Source: Mycobacterium sp. DL99
Lineage (GTDB): Bacteria > Actinomycetota > Actinomycetes > Mycobacteriales > Mycobacteriaceae
Assembly: GCF_004762045.1 (NCBI RefSeq)
Contig: NZ_SJOM01000007.1
Span: 2,787,655-2,851,654 of the forward strand
DNA length: 64,000 nt
Direction of reading: 5' to 3'
Positions 29,529 to 38,935 of the stretch are shown here, in pieces (the stretch's first letter is position 1; the number at the start of each line of letters is the position of its first letter). A program made the translations under genes and the position numbers. A model generated the notes under the pieces. It ran no database searches and was not told the DNA's origin. It worked only from the letters and a program-made list of their open reading frames with translations.

Positions 29529-30539
29529 GTGCGTTGGGATGGGCAAGCGGTCGGAGTCGACGACGGTGCATTGCCCGGCCTGCAGCGGGTCGGTTTGGTC
29601 CGTAGCGTCCGCTCGCCGCAGTTCGAGGGCATGACCTTCCATGAGGTGCTGTGCAAATCGGCCCTCAACAAGGTGCCGGCCGCATCCGCACTGCCGTTCC
29701 GCTTCACCGTCAACGGCTACCGCGGCTGCAGTCATGCATGTCGCTACTGCTTCGCCCGGCCCACCCACGAGTACCTGGACCTCGATTCCGGCTCGGATTT
29801 CGACTCGCAGGTGGTCGTCAAGACCAACGTCGCCGAAGTGCTCCGCCGCGAACTGCGTCGCCCGTCCTGGAACCGGGAGACGGTCGCACTGGGCACCAAT
29901 ACCGACCCGTATCAGCGGGCCGAGGGCCGCTACGCGCTGATGCCCGGGATCATCGCGGCGCTCGCGGATTCCGGCACGCCGTTCTCCATCCTCACCAAGG
30001 GCACACTGCTGCGCCGGGACCTGAGTTTGATCGCCGACGCGTCCGACCGGGTGCCGGTGAGTGTGGCGGTGTCGCTGGCGGTCGGCGATGAAGATCTGCA
30101 CCGCGACGTCGAACCCGGAACACCCTCGCCGCAAGCGCGCCTCGGCTTGATCTCGGCGATCCGTGAGGCGGGCCTGGACTGCCACGTCATGGTCGCCCCG
30201 GTGTTGCCGTACCTGACCGATTCCGTCGAGCATCTCGACGCGTTGCTGGGCCGGATCGCGGCGGCCGGTGCGAGCGGGGTGACCGTTTTCGGTCTGCATC
30301 TGCGTGGTTCGACACGGGGCTGGTTCATGGATTGGTTGGGACGCGCGCGTCCTGATCTGGTCGGTGAGTACCAGCGGCTGTATCGGCGTGGGGCATACCT
30401 GCCCGCGGACTACCGCGACATGCTGCGGGCCCGGGTCCGGCCTTTGGTCGCCAGGCATGGGTTGACGGGCGCACCGCGGGTTGTCGACGCCGGTTCGGCT
30501 ACGACTGCCGCGTCGCCCGTGCAGCCGACGCTGTTCTGA
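29529..30539 (+). CDS. Rv2578c-type radical SAM protein, DNA-damage inducible
   Basis: 336 residues from GTG 29529 (MRWDGQAVGVDDGALPGL, like the M. tuberculosis start); ATG codons upstream lie inside or before the LexA box and are unlikely. The 4Fe-4S/SAM motif CSHACRYC (CxxxCxxC) is intact within NGYRGCSHACRYCFARPTHEYLD, a pattern shared with spore-photoproduct-lyase-like proteins. The rest is an SPASM-less TIM-barrel core with LGTNTDPYQ and LTKGTLLRRD. A role in DNA repair is suggested by its SOS promoter but not shown. Confidence 0.93.
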   Translation: MRWDGQAVGVDDGALPGLQRVGLVRSVRSPQFEGMTFHEVLCKSALNKVPAASALPFRFTVNGYRGCSHACRYCFARPTHEYLDLDSGSDFDSQVVVKTNVAEVLRRELRRPSWNRETVALGTNTDPYQRAEGRYALMPGIIAALADSGTPFSILTKGTLLRRDLSLIADASDRVPVSVAVSLAVGDEDLHRDVEPGTPSPQARLGLISAIREAGLDCHVMVAPVLPYLTDSVEHLDALLGRIAAAGASGVTVFGLHLRGSTRGWFMDWLGRARPDLVGEYQRLYRRGAYLPADYRDMLRARVRPLVARHGLTGAPRVVDAGSATTAASPVQPTLF

Positions 30540-30557
30540 GCCGGTATTCGTCAGTGG

Positions 30558-31025
30558 TCACCACGAGTGGGGCCCGACCTGGTGGGTCAGTGCCTCCAAG
30601 GCGGGTGCGGCTTTCTGTAGCGCGCTGAGCTGACTTTTCGGGATGGCGTCGAGTGCTGCCGAGACTGTCGCTGCAATCGCGTTCTCGATCTGGTCGCGCT
30701 CGCGAAGGGCCCGGGGCGTGGGGGAGAGCAGGTAAACGCGCCGGTCGTTGTCGGCGACCCGTTTGCCGACCAGCCCGCGTTCGGTCAATGCACGGATCGC
30801 GGTGCTCACGTTGCTGGTCTGCATCGACAGGGAGTCGGCGACCTCGGACACGCTGCGGTCCGGTTGCTCCATGATCGAGCGCAGTACTGCGAGTTCAGAT
30901 GCCGGAAGTGGATCCACTCCGACCTGGGCCGGGCCCAACCGTGCGATCCGCCAAGACAGGTCGTGCAGCACGAGTGCGAGTTCGCGGAGTCGGCCACCGT
31001 CGGCGGGAGGCGAAGTGTCGTCCAT
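30558..31025 (-). CDS. MarR-family transcriptional regulator
   Basis: 155 residues. Winged helix-turn-helix with SVSEVADSLSMQTSNVSTAIRALTERGLV and the wing VADNDRRVYLLSPTPRA. The ATG at 31025 has AAGGGTG just upstream; a TTG at 31037 is in frame but falls in the operator. Divergent from the drug exporter gene across 79 bp containing a palindrome, so it probably represses both itself and the exporter. Confidence 0.92.
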   Translation of the reverse strand: MDDTSPPADGGRLRELALVLHDLSWRIARLGPAQVGVDPLPASELAVLRSIMEQPDRSVSEVADSLSMQTSNVSTAIRALTERGLVGKRVADNDRRVYLLSPTPRALRERDQIENAIAATVSAALDAIPKSQLSALQKAAPALEALTHQVGPHSW

Positions 31026-31036
31026 ATCACCCTTCA

Positions 31037-31058
31037 ATACTTATGGGTCAATAAGTAT
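31037..31058. promoter_or_regulatory. Candidate MarR operator between regulator and exporter
   Basis: Perfect inverted repeat ATACTTA (31037-31043) and TAAGTAT (31052-31058), 8 bp centre, extended outward by TCA and TTGA on the two sides. A third copy of the half-site, ATAAGT, follows at 31065-31070. A possible exporter promoter TTGATA (31060-31065) with an AT-rich -10 around 31083-31089 abuts it. Confidence 0.7.
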
Positions 31059-31104
31059 ATTGATATAAGTAATCTTAACGCTCAAATATTGAAGTAAGGG
31101 GCAC

Positions 31105-32388
31105 ATGGCTTTTCGATCGGCAACTCCGGCCACCACGCCACCTTCAGTGGCACTGATCATCGTTCTGGCGTTACTCACCGCCGTAACACCGTTCTCGGTC
31201 GACATGTACATGTCGGCGTTTCCGGGCATGGCAGACGAGTTCGGGACGTCGGCGTCGATGATTCAGCTGACCCTGACCACCTTTTTGGTGGGCCTGGCGG
31301 TAGGGCAGTTGTTCATCGGCCAACTCTCCGATCGGCTCGGGCGGCGCAGTCCGATGCTGATCGGCGTCGTCGCCTGCCTGACGGCCAGTGTGTTGTGCGC
31401 GTTCAGCCCGTCGGTCCAGGTTCTGATCGCGTTGCGGTTCGTGCAGGGATTCGCCGGTGCCGCGGGGGTGGTCATCGCCCGGGCGATCATCACCGACCGC
31501 ACCCGCGGTTCCCAGGCAGCGCAGCTGTATTCGGTGATGATGGTCATCGGGGTGCTGGCGCCGATCCTGGCGCCCGTGCTCGGCGGTCAGGTGGTCGCCG
31601 GCCTGGGCTGGCGCGCGGTGTTCTTCGCACTCGCGGGGTTGAACCTGCTGATGCTGATCGGTGCATTCTTCCTGGCAGGAGAATCGCTGCCCGTCGAGAA
31701 TCGCCGTCCCGCCGGAATCAACGCCTTTGCCCGAAACGCTGTTTCGGTGCTCGGCAATCGCCGCTTCATGGGCTACACGCTTACCCTCGGCTTCGCCGCG
31801 GCGGCGATGTTCTCCTATATCTCGGCCTCGCCGTTCGTGCTCCAGAACATCATCGGTATGTCGCCTCGGGCCTACTCGCTCACATTCGGCGCCTGCGCCC
31901 TGGCGGTAGCCGTGTCGGGTGTGGTGTCGGCCCGGCTGGTTCGTACCGTCTCGCCACGCAAGCTTCTGCTGTGCGGTGTCTCGGCCATGGTCATCGTCAC
32001 GCTGCTGATGCTGCTCAATGTCACAGTCGGTGGGGTGTTGCCATGGGTGACCGTGGCCCTGATGGCCGGCTTCATGGCTACCGTCGGCTTCACCTTCGCC
32101 AACGCGACCACGCTGGCGATCAGGGAGGTCCGGTACGCGGCCGGAACCGGCTCGGCGATCATCGGATTCGTGCAATACGGCCTCGGCGCCGTGGCGTCGC
32201 CCTTGGTAGGTCTGGCCGGTGAGCACAGCGCGGTGCCGATGGGGACGCTGATGTTCAGCTGTGCCGCACTGGCCGCGACAGCGTTGTTCGTGTTGACCCG
32301 CGGGCATGCTCCTGGCGGTGAAAGCGACTGGGATGACCGCGAAGTCGAGTCAGTCGTTCCCGAGGCCGTAGCCAGCTCCACGAACTAG
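31105..32388 (+). CDS. Bcr/CflA-type multidrug efflux MFS transporter
   Basis: 427 residues, twelve hydrophobic segments. The first loop carries [19 protein letters not shown], the MFS loop 2-3 signature, and the N-terminal [19 protein letters not shown] is typical of Bcr/CflA (bicyclomycin/chloramphenicol resistance-like) proteins. ATG at 31105 follows AAGGGG. Proton-driven drug export across the membrane is expected; the divergent MarR gene is its likely repressor. Its stop overlaps the end of the dehalogenase gene. Confidence 0.93.
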   Translation: MAFRSATPATTPPSVALIIVLALLTAVTPFSVDMYMSAFPGMADEFGTSASMIQLTLTTFLVGLAVGQLFIGQLSDRLGRRSPMLIGVVACLTASVLCAFSPSVQVLIALRFVQGFAGAAGVVIARAIITDRTRGSQAAQLYSVMMVIGVLAPILAPVLGGQVVAGLGWRAVFFALAGLNLLMLIGAFFLAGESLPVENRRPAGINAFARNAVSVLGNRRFMGYTLTLGFAAAAMFSYISASPFVLQNIIGMSPRAYSLTFGACALAVAVSGVVSARLVRTVSPRKLLLCGVSAMVIVTLLMLLNVTVGGVLPWVTVALMAGFMATVGFTFANATTLAIREVRYAAGTGSAIIGFVQYGLGAVASPLVGLAGEHSAVPMGTLMFSCAALAATALFVLTRGHAPGGESDWDDREVESVVPEAVASSTN

Positions 32389-33278
32389 CCGGCGAGCCCG
32401 CGAACGAAGTCCGCGATGGCCGCACCGATCTCGTCGGGGCTGTCCTCCTGAATGAAATGCGAACCGGAAACTGTCACTTCGGCCTGATTCGGCCAGGCCC
32501 GGACGAATTCACGGATGCGCCCGCGCATGATGGCGCCGGGTTCGGCGTTGACGAAGAGTTTGGGGACGTCGCTGGTCTTGAGCCAGTTGCCGTAGTCCTC
32601 GACGATGGCGACGACGTCGGCGGGCTCGCCGTCGACCGGGATGTTGCGTGGCCACGAGAGCGTAGGCCGGCGGTCTTCACCTGGCGCGCGGAACGGCGCG
32701 CGGTAGTGGTCCATCTCCTCGTCGGTCAGTGTGCGCCGGATCGCTCCGGGGAGTACACCTTCGACAAACATGTTCTGTTCCAAGACCATTGACTCACCGT
32801 AGGGGGAGCGGAAACCCTGGAAGACCTCCCGCACCGGGTCGGGCCAGTCCGCCCACGTCATCGGCGACGCGATGGCCTCCATGTAGGCGATCCCGGCCAC
32901 GCGGTCGCGATGCTGATTGGCCCAGTCGAACCCCAGTGCCGATCCCCAGTCGTGCAGGACGAGCACCACACGGTCTCCCAGATCCAGTGAGTCCCAGAGC
33001 TTGAACAGGTAATCGCGTTGCTCCGCATAGTGGTAGCGGTCCGGCCCGGAATCGTCGAGCTTGTCGGAGCCGCCCATGCCGATCAGGTCGCACGCCACCA
33101 GCCGGCCGAGGCCTTCCAGGTGGGGCATCACGTTGCGCCACAGGTACGACGAGGTGGGATTGCCGTGCTGGAACACGATGGCCGAAGCGGCCGCGGCGTC
33201 ACCCTCGTCGACGTAGGCCATCTGCTTACCGTTGATTTCCTTGTACTGCAGCTTTCCGTACGGTTCAGCGCTGACCAT
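32385..33278 (-). CDS. dhaA: Haloalkane dehalogenase
   Basis: 297 residues, alpha/beta hydrolase closely like M. tuberculosis Rv2579 (DmbA). Nucleophile D110 in [20 protein letters not shown], halide-binding N40 ([13 protein letters not shown]) and W111, acid E134 (YMEAI) and the histidine in [11 protein letters not shown] are all present, so the enzyme should be active. It hydrolyses haloalkanes to alcohols and halide. ATG 33278 has GGAG upstream; a longer N-terminus is possible but not in the homolog. It starts 10 bp after a TetR gene, so the two are one transcript. Confidence 0.95.
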   Translation of the reverse strand: MVSAEPYGKLQYKEINGKQMAYVDEGDAAAASAIVFQHGNPTSSYLWRNVMPHLEGLGRLVACDLIGMGGSDKLDDSGPDRYHYAEQRDYLFKLWDSLDLGDRVVLVLHDWGSALGFDWANQHRDRVAGIAYMEAIASPMTWADWPDPVREVFQGFRSPYGESMVLEQNMFVEGVLPGAIRRTLTDEEMDHYRAPFRAPGEDRRPTLSWPRNIPVDGEPADVVAIVEDYGNWLKTSDVPKLFVNAEPGAIMRGRIREFVRAWPNQAEVTVSGSHFIQEDSPDEIGAAIADFVRGLAG

Positions 33279-33288
33279 GACGTTCTCC

Positions 33289-33882
33289 TCAATGTGGTTG
33301 GTCTTCGGCAACTTTGGCGGCGGCGGCCCGAGCGCTACGTAAGATGCGCGCGGAGAATTCAGGGTCGGCGACCGCCCGGGACAGGGTCATGCCGCCGACG
33401 CAGACTGCCATCAGCGCGATGGCCTCGTCGAACCGTTCGTCGTCGGTGTCGTCGCCGCAGATCGCGGACAGCGACGTGCGGAGCTCGCGTTCGTACGCGG
33501 CACGAAATTCGTCGGATCCACGAGCTGCCTCGGAGCCCAAGGTGGCGAAGGCGCAGCTGGTCGCCAGGTCGTCGCGATGTGCCGGAGTGAGATAGCGCTT
33601 GGCCAGGCCACTCAGGCGGGCTCGCCAGGATTCACCGTGTGACGGCTTGATCCAGCGCGGGCGACCGGTGCCGATGGCATGGGCGAAGGCCGCACCCGCA
33701 AGCTCGTCCTTGGTGCTGAAGTGGGAGTAGAAGGCGCCATGGGTGAGCCCGGCATCGCGCATCACTGCGGCGATGCCGGCACCGGTCAGTCCCTCTTCGC
33801 GCAGCCTGCGTGCGGCGGCATCGAGGATCCGGTCCTGAGACTCCTGCTTGCTGTCGGCACGCTTCGTCGCTGGATTTCGCAT
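33289..33882 (-). CDS. TetR-family regulator of the dehalogenase unit
   Basis: 197 residues from ATG 33882. Helix-turn-helix [28 protein letters not shown], then a C-terminal TetR_C domain. ATGs at 33891 and 33894 are in frame but lie within a long palindrome that covers the start, so I use 33882. It is co-transcribed with the haloalkane dehalogenase and most likely autoregulated. Confidence 0.9.
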   Translation of the reverse strand: MRNPATKRADSKQESQDRILDAAARRLREEGLTGAGIAAVMRDAGLTHGAFYSHFSTKDELAGAAFAHAIGTGRPRWIKPSHGESWRARLSGLAKRYLTPAHRDDLATSCAFATLGSEAARGSDEFRAAYERELRTSLSAICGDDTDDERFDEAIALMAVCVGGMTLSRAVADPEFSARILRSARAAAAKVAEDQPH

Positions 33883-33918
33883 GATAGGCATCATGCTAAT
33901 CGCATGATGCCTATCATG
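33880..33918. promoter_or_regulatory. Long perfect palindrome over the TetR start, candidate operator
   Basis: Arms of 17 bp, CATGATAGGCATCATGC (33880-33896) and its exact reverse complement (33902-33918), around TAATC. Each arm itself contains a smaller near-palindrome (ATGATaggCATCAT), so two repressor dimers could bind. It overlaps the ATG of the TetR gene, so repressor binding would block initiation. The SRPBCC gene upstream ends 25 bp before it. Confidence 0.75.
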
Positions 33919-33943
33919 GGAAGTGTCTTCTTGGAGAGACTGC

Positions 33944-34378
33944 CTAGTGCTCCAGCGCCCTGGCGCAGTTGGCGAGGATGCCGCGGAAATTCCACGGGAG
34001 CAGCCGTGAGCTGATGGCCTCCATCGCCTTACCGCCGGCGCGTGCGGGGTGGGTGTAGCTCGTCGTCCAGTCGATGTGCGTACCGTCGCCGCGGGGTGCG
34101 AAAGTCAGTGTGCCGCCGTCGTGATCGAACGGCGGGAAAGACCCGATGATCAGATACGAGTAACTGTTCGGGCGGTCGTAGGCCGTGATCTCCTCCCGAA
34201 ACCACATACCGGCTCCGGTCACCGCCCGTACGGCCCCCACGGCGGGTTCCGACGAACCCGCCGCCCACCGGGACCGGAGCACCAGCGGTGCGGTGGACAG
34301 ACCCGCTGGGTCGGCCATCCAGTCGAAGACCTGCTCGAGCGGTGCTGCGATCACTCGTTCCAAATGAATGGTGGGCAT
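33944..34378 (-). CDS. SRPBCC-fold protein (polyketide cyclase/START-like)
   Basis: 144 residues. Begins IHLERVIAAPLEQVFDWMADPAGLS, the usual SRPBCC opening strand and helix, and continues with GDGTHIDWTTSY. A hydrophobic-ligand cavity is expected; no catalytic motif is seen. It lies upstream of the TetR/dehalogenase pair on the same strand, separated by the long palindrome, so co-transcription is uncertain. Confidence 0.85.
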   Translation of the reverse strand: MPTIHLERVIAAPLEQVFDWMADPAGLSTAPLVLRSRWAAGSSEPAVGAVRAVTGAGMWFREEITAYDRPNSYSYLIIGSFPPFDHDGGTLTFAPRGDGTHIDWTTSYTHPARAGGKAMEAISSRLLPWNFRGILANCARALEH

Positions 34379-34459
34379 CGGGATTCCCCCTGCGTTGACT
34401 GGTCCCCACCGTACGCGGCAAACCTGTCGACACGACCGTGCCTCAGTGCTGAAGGACAG

Positions 34460-35725
34460 TCAGCTCTTGTTGCGCCTGACCTCATTGAACGGCACGCCGC
34501 GGTCGGCCGCGTGTTCGCGTGGGAAGCCCAGGATCCGCTCGCCGATCACATTGCGTGCCATCTCCGAACTGCCGCCGCCCAACGACCCTGTCTGGCGAGA
34601 CAGGTAGCGGACCCCGATGTCGAGCAGGCCGGGGACATCTGCCGAACCTTCGTCGATCACACCTGCTGTGCCTGCGATGGCCAACGCGGTGTCGACCTCG
34701 AGTTCGGTGGTCTCGGCGTGGAACAGCCGGATCAGGGTGCCCGCGTTGGGTGGCAGCGAGCCGTTGGCGATGGCGCTGCCGACGTGGTCGATGAGCTGTT
34801 TCTTGACGATGCGCCGCACCAGGGCGCGGCCTGCCAGGTCCTGGACCCGGGCGTCGTCACCCTGCCCGGTGGCCTCGGCGAGTGCGATGTGATCCGGCGG
34901 CATCTCGTTCGCGTTCTCGGCCCCGGTCCCGCTGGCGAACTCGGATCCGCCCCCGACAGCGCGACGTTCGTGGTGCAGCTGGCGCGAGGCGACCGTCCAG
35001 CCGTCGTTGACCTCGCCCACCACGGCGTCCGCGGGAAGCTCCAGGTTATCGAAGAACTCCTCGCAGAACTCCTCGTTACCGTTCACCTCGGTGATGCGGC
35101 GCATCGTGATACCCGGAGCGTTCAGCGGCACCAGGAACATCGTCAGGCCCTCGTGTTTGGGCACGGTCCAATCGGTGCGGGCCAGCATCAACCCGTAGTC
35201 GGCGGCAAATGCACTGGTGCTCCAGGTCTTGGCGCCGTTGATGATCCACGTGTCGCCCTTCAGCTCTGCGCGGGTGATCACACCGGCCAGGTCCGACCCG
35301 CCGCTGGGCTCGGACAACAACTGGCAGAGCACCTCGTCACCGCGGATCGCGGCTGAAATGCGCTCGCGCTTCTGCTTTTCGCTGCCCATGTCGAGAATCG
35401 TCGCGCCGCAGATGGTGAACGAGGGAGTGTTGAGGATCAGCGGCATCTCATACGCGGTGCACTCGTCGTTGAACGCCTTCTGGTACGCATAATCCAGTCC
35501 CAGGCCGCCGTACTCGCGCGGAAAGCAGATGCCCGCGAATCCACCTTCGAAGAGGCGCTTCTGCAGTTCCTTTGCGCGCTCCCAGGATTCGGTTTCGGCA
35601 CGCACCGAGAACGGGGGGTTGTCCGGATCGATGGACGGCATGTTCTCGGCCAGCCAGGTCCGGGCGCGCAGGGCGAATTCTTCGGCAGACTCAGTCGTGG
35701 CGGTCGTGCTCACGGTGTCAGTCAT
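34460..35725 (-). CDS. Acyl-CoA dehydrogenase, larger subunit of a pair
   Basis: 421 residues. FAD-binding stretch CQLLSEPSGGSDLAGVITRAE and the C-terminal TGSLGGGSSEMARNVIGERILGFPRE are typical FadE motifs. ATG 35725 overlaps the stop of the next acyl-CoA dehydrogenase gene (ATGA), indicating that the two are made together, as in the heteromeric FadE pairs of mycobacterial sterol side-chain catabolism. Substrate unknown; the neighbouring amidohydrolase suggests a catabolic pathway for a ring or branched acid. Confidence 0.92.
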   Translation of the reverse strand: MTDTVSTTATTESAEEFALRARTWLAENMPSIDPDNPPFSVRAETESWERAKELQKRLFEGGFAGICFPREYGGLGLDYAYQKAFNDECTAYEMPLILNTPSFTICGATILDMGSEKQKRERISAAIRGDEVLCQLLSEPSGGSDLAGVITRAELKGDTWIINGAKTWSTSAFAADYGLMLARTDWTVPKHEGLTMFLVPLNAPGITMRRITEVNGNEEFCEEFFDNLELPADAVVGEVNDGWTVASRQLHHERRAVGGGSEFASGTGAENANEMPPDHIALAEATGQGDDARVQDLAGRALVRRIVKKQLIDHVGSAIANGSLPPNAGTLIRLFHAETTELEVDTALAIAGTAGVIDEGSADVPGLLDIGVRYLSRQTGSLGGGSSEMARNVIGERILGFPREHAADRGVPFNEVRRNKS

Positions 35726-36882
35726 GCCCCAACCTCCTCGGCTGCGCGGATCTTGCGGCTCAGCGCGTACACCGCGCGATGGTGGTCTTCGGGTGAGCCG
35801 TACATGGCTCGGTACAGGGAGACCCTGCGCAGGTACAGATGCAGGTCGTGTTCCCAGGTCACGCCGATGCCGCCGTGTAGTTGCACGCAGTCCTGCAGCA
35901 TCACTGGAGCGCGTTCGGCCACATAGGCTTTCGCGACGCTGACGAGCTTCGGTGCGTCCGGGGAACGTTCGGCCACCGCGGCCACCGCACCTGCCGTGGT
36001 GCCGCGCGCGGCTTCGAACCACATCTTCATGTCGGCCGCGCGATGCTTGAGGGCCTGGTACGAGGCCAACGGGCGACCGAAGCTGTGCCGGTCGACGAGC
36101 CACTGATTGGTCATCGTGAGCACCGCGTCGAGGATTCCGACGATCTCGGCGCACTGCAGCAGCAGGGCCACCTGGCGCTGGCGTTCGATGATGGCCGGCG
36201 TCTGCTCGGCGGACCCCACCGCGGCGGATTCGCCGACCTCGACGCCGTCGAATTGCACTCGGGCATAACGCTTGACCAGGTCCACCGACTTCTGCGGGGT
36301 GACCGTGACCCCGGCCGTATCGGTGGGCACGGCGAACTGCCGGATCTGCCCGTCGCACACGGCCACCACCAGCACCGTGCCGCTCTGGTCGCCGGCTTCG
36401 ACGCGGTCCTTGACACCGTCGATCCGGTACCCCGATGCGGTGCGGGTTGCCGTGGTGCCGATGCCGGTGGCGGACTGCAGGGCCCCGAACGGCCGGTTGG
36501 GCTCATAGGCCGCCCAGGACGCCACGGTCTCGCCGGACACCAGAGCCTCGATCAATTCCTCATGCCCGCTGGGTGCTTCGACCAGGCCGGCCAGCACGAT
36601 GCTGACCGGGTGCAACGGGCCGGGCGCCACCGTGCGGCCGGCCTGCTCGGCGAGCAGCGCCAGGTCGGTGACGCCGTCCCCGGACGGGCTGCCGCCGCCG
36701 AGCTCCTCGGGCACCAGCAGGCTGGCCCAACCCAATTCCGCTGCGCGGCCCCACCACTGGGAGTCGAACGCGACTCCCTCGGCGTGCAGCTGGCGCACGC
36801 GGGTCAGCGGCACCTCCTTTTCCAGGAAGGCCTGCGCGGTGGAGGTGAACAGCATCTGTTCGGGATTTGCCACATCGGTCAT
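35722..36882 (-). CDS. Acyl-CoA dehydrogenase, smaller subunit of a pair
   Basis: 386 residues. N-terminal helical domain (QAFLEKEVPLTRVRQLHAEG), mid-domain SGYRIDGVKDRVEAGDQSG and C-terminal HGGIGVTWEHDLHLYLRRV, the motif seen in one half of heteromeric FadE complexes. ATG 36882; the ribosome site is weak. It lies 38 bp after the amidohydrolase gene and overlaps the partner gene. Confidence 0.92.
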   Translation of the reverse strand: MTDVANPEQMLFTSTAQAFLEKEVPLTRVRQLHAEGVAFDSQWWGRAAELGWASLLVPEELGGGSPSGDGVTDLALLAEQAGRTVAPGPLHPVSIVLAGLVEAPSGHEELIEALVSGETVASWAAYEPNRPFGALQSATGIGTTATRTASGYRIDGVKDRVEAGDQSGTVLVVAVCDGQIRQFAVPTDTAGVTVTPQKSVDLVKRYARVQFDGVEVGESAAVGSAEQTPAIIERQRQVALLLQCAEIVGILDAVLTMTNQWLVDRHSFGRPLASYQALKHRAADMKMWFEAARGTTAGAVAAVAERSPDAPKLVSVAKAYVAERAPVMLQDCVQLHGGIGVTWEHDLHLYLRRVSLYRAMYGSPEDHHRAVYALSRKIRAAEEVGA

Positions 36883-36920
36883 AAAGTCGGCCCAGCTTCT
36901 TGGGTGTGAGGAGGACTGGA

Positions 36921-38150
36921 TCAGTTCAGGACGAGCGCCGGGACATCGGGCCGGTACACCTTCTTGTTCTCGACCTTGAACAGGTCGACCAGGTTGCCGC
37001 CCATGACCTTTCGGACACCCTCTTCGTCGAGGCCATGTGCCTGCAGGTCGTCGACCAGGTTGATCGGATCGGCCAGCCCCTCGGGGTGTGGCCAGTCGGA
37101 TCCGAAGATGATGCGGTCGATACCGCACAGGTCGGCCATCTTCTTGAAATCGTCCTCCCAGAACGGGGCGACGTAGATGGCACGCTTGAAGGCCTCGACC
37201 GGGTCCTCGGGGAACTCCTGCGGCATCTTCGAGTAGACGTCCTTGAATTGATAGAACAGGTACGGCACCCAGGAGGCGCCGTTCTCCACCGACAGGATGC
37301 GCAGATCCGGATTGCGGGTCAGCGCACCGTGACAGACCAGTGCGGCCATGGTGTCCTCGATCGGCCGCTTGCCCATCGCGACCATCCGGAACGAGGTCGG
37401 CTTGAAGGGCGTGAACTCCTCGGCCGGCTCCCAATCGTTGAGGTACTGGGAATAACCGCTGTCGGAGGCGTGCATGCACACGGGGATACCGGCTTTGACG
37501 CAGGCATCCCAGAACGGATCGAATTCGGGCAGACCCAGCGAACGGCTGCCGCGGTAGCCGGGCACCGGCGCGGGCCTGACCAACACGGTCTTGGCGCCGC
37601 GTTCCAGACACCACTCGAGTTCCTCCAGCGCACGGTCGACGACGCCGAGGTTGATGACCGGTGTCGAGAAGATCCGGCCCTCGTAGTTGAACTGCCAGGT
37701 CTCGTACATCCACTCGTTGAGCGCGTGAATGATGTCGAGGATCAGGTCCGGATCGTCCTTCAGGCGCTCCTCGACCAGGCTGGCCAACGTCGGGAACATG
37801 ATCGTGTAGTCCAGGCCGAGGCTGTCCAGAACCTCAAGGCGCGCTTCGGGATTGCGGAACGCCGGGATGGCCTTCATGGGCTTGCCCATCACCTCGCGGT
37901 AGCTCTTGCCGCCGCTGCCGTGACGGAAGTACTCCTCCTGGGCGCCGGGCCGGGCGACGACCTCGAACGTGGGGTTCGGGATGTAGTCACTGATGTGGTT
38001 GCGCACCACGATCTTCGTGCGGCCGTGCACATCGATGTAGTCGATGACGCCCTTGCGGTGCTCGGGCAGGAATTTGGTGAGCGCTTCCTTGGGCTCATAG
38101 AAGTGGTTGTCGGCGTCGAACACCGGATAGGGAAGCTCGCGTGACGGCAT
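36921..38150 (-). CDS. Amidohydrolase-2 family metal-dependent hydrolase or decarboxylase
   Basis: 409 residues. It opens with PVFDADNHFYEP (the DxDxH-like metal site of Amidohydro_2) and has CMHASDSGYSQYL and FGSDWPHPEGLADP, both characteristic. The family includes decarboxylases (ACMSD-like) and ring-cleavage hydrolases. ATG 38150 has GGAGG five bases upstream. It is first of the operon amidohydrolase-FadE-FadE, behind a palindrome probably bound by the TetR protein encoded at 38263. Confidence 0.92.
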   Translation of the reverse strand: MPSRELPYPVFDADNHFYEPKEALTKFLPEHRKGVIDYIDVHGRTKIVVRNHISDYIPNPTFEVVARPGAQEEYFRHGSGGKSYREVMGKPMKAIPAFRNPEARLEVLDSLGLDYTIMFPTLASLVEERLKDDPDLILDIIHALNEWMYETWQFNYEGRIFSTPVINLGVVDRALEELEWCLERGAKTVLVRPAPVPGYRGSRSLGLPEFDPFWDACVKAGIPVCMHASDSGYSQYLNDWEPAEEFTPFKPTSFRMVAMGKRPIEDTMAALVCHGALTRNPDLRILSVENGASWVPYLFYQFKDVYSKMPQEFPEDPVEAFKRAIYVAPFWEDDFKKMADLCGIDRIIFGSDWPHPEGLADPINLVDDLQAHGLDEEGVRKVMGGNLVDLFKVENKKVYRPDVPALVLN

Positions 38151-38183
38151 GTTCGCCTCCTGGAAGAGTCTTGTTTTCGAAAC

Positions 38184-38200
38184 TGGTAATGACGTTACCA
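38184..38200. promoter_or_regulatory. Candidate TetR operator before the amidohydrolase/FadE operon
   Basis: TGGTAA-TGACG-TTACCA, six-base arms and a 5 bp centre, 34-50 bp before the ATG of the amidohydrolase gene. AATGACGTTACC also occurs before the nearby TetR gene (38936-38947), so one regulator may control both. Confidence 0.65.
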
Positions 38201-38262
38201 CGTGATGACCAGCGGCGACGAGCCCATTCGGGCGATCGCTCAAAATCGCGTAAAAGCGCTGT

Positions 38263-38901
38263 TCAGGTGGCAGATTCGGGTGCCAGTAGGCCGCGCACGC
38301 AGAACTCGTAGATGTGCTCGCCGTCGATCGGCGTTCCGTTGAGTTCCACGCCGAGTGAACGCAGGCGCATCGCACCCAGCACGGACTGCATGATCAGGGC
38401 CGCGGTGCTCTGGATGTCAATGTCGGGACGGAAGGCTCCCGAGTCCATTCCGCGTCGCAGGATGTCGCCGATGAGCTCGTGCAACGGCGCCAGCACCCGG
38501 GCGTACTCACGGGGCAACGACTCGGCGAGATGGTCGTTGTAGAAGGTCAGGCCGCGGTTGATGCTGTCCTGGGTGCTCGACGACGCAGGGATGGTGATGC
38601 GCTCGATGAGTGACCGCAGTGCTTCGGGTCCGGGCAGCCCGTCGGTGTCGGCGCGCCAGCGCTGTGTGGACTCGGCCATGATCTTGTCGATGAGGGCCAG
38701 CAGCAGCTCGTCTTTGGTGGAAAAGTGCTGGTAGAACGACCTCAATGAGGTCTTGGAGCGTTCCACGACCTCCAACACGGTGAAGTCGGTGCGTCCCGTC
38801 TCGCCCAGGATGGTCAGGGCCGATTTCATGAAGCGGCGGGCCCGGTCCGCCTGTGCCTCGGCGCGTGCGCCGTCGGACGGTCGTTCGGCCGGCCTGACCA
38901 T
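38263..38901 (-). CDS. TetR-family regulator, probably of the amidohydrolase/FadE operon
   Basis: 212 residues. Helix-turn-helix [35 protein letters not shown] 38901 follows GGAGGTG. The C-terminal domain binds a ligand that I cannot name; acyl-CoA is common for regulators next to FadE genes. It is followed 112 bp later by the amidohydrolase operon on the same strand, and both leaders share AATGACGTTACC. Confidence 0.92.
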   Translation of the reverse strand: MVRPAERPSDGARAEAQADRARRFMKSALTILGETGRTDFTVLEVVERSKTSLRSFYQHFSTKDELLLALIDKIMAESTQRWRADTDGLPGPEALRSLIERITIPASSSTQDSINRGLTFYNDHLAESLPREYARVLAPLHELIGDILRRGMDSGAFRPDIDIQSTAALIMQSVLGAMRLRSLGVELNGTPIDGEHIYEFCVRGLLAPESAT

Positions 38902-38935
38902 TGCGCCATCACCTCCGTCATGCTGCACTTGCGAG

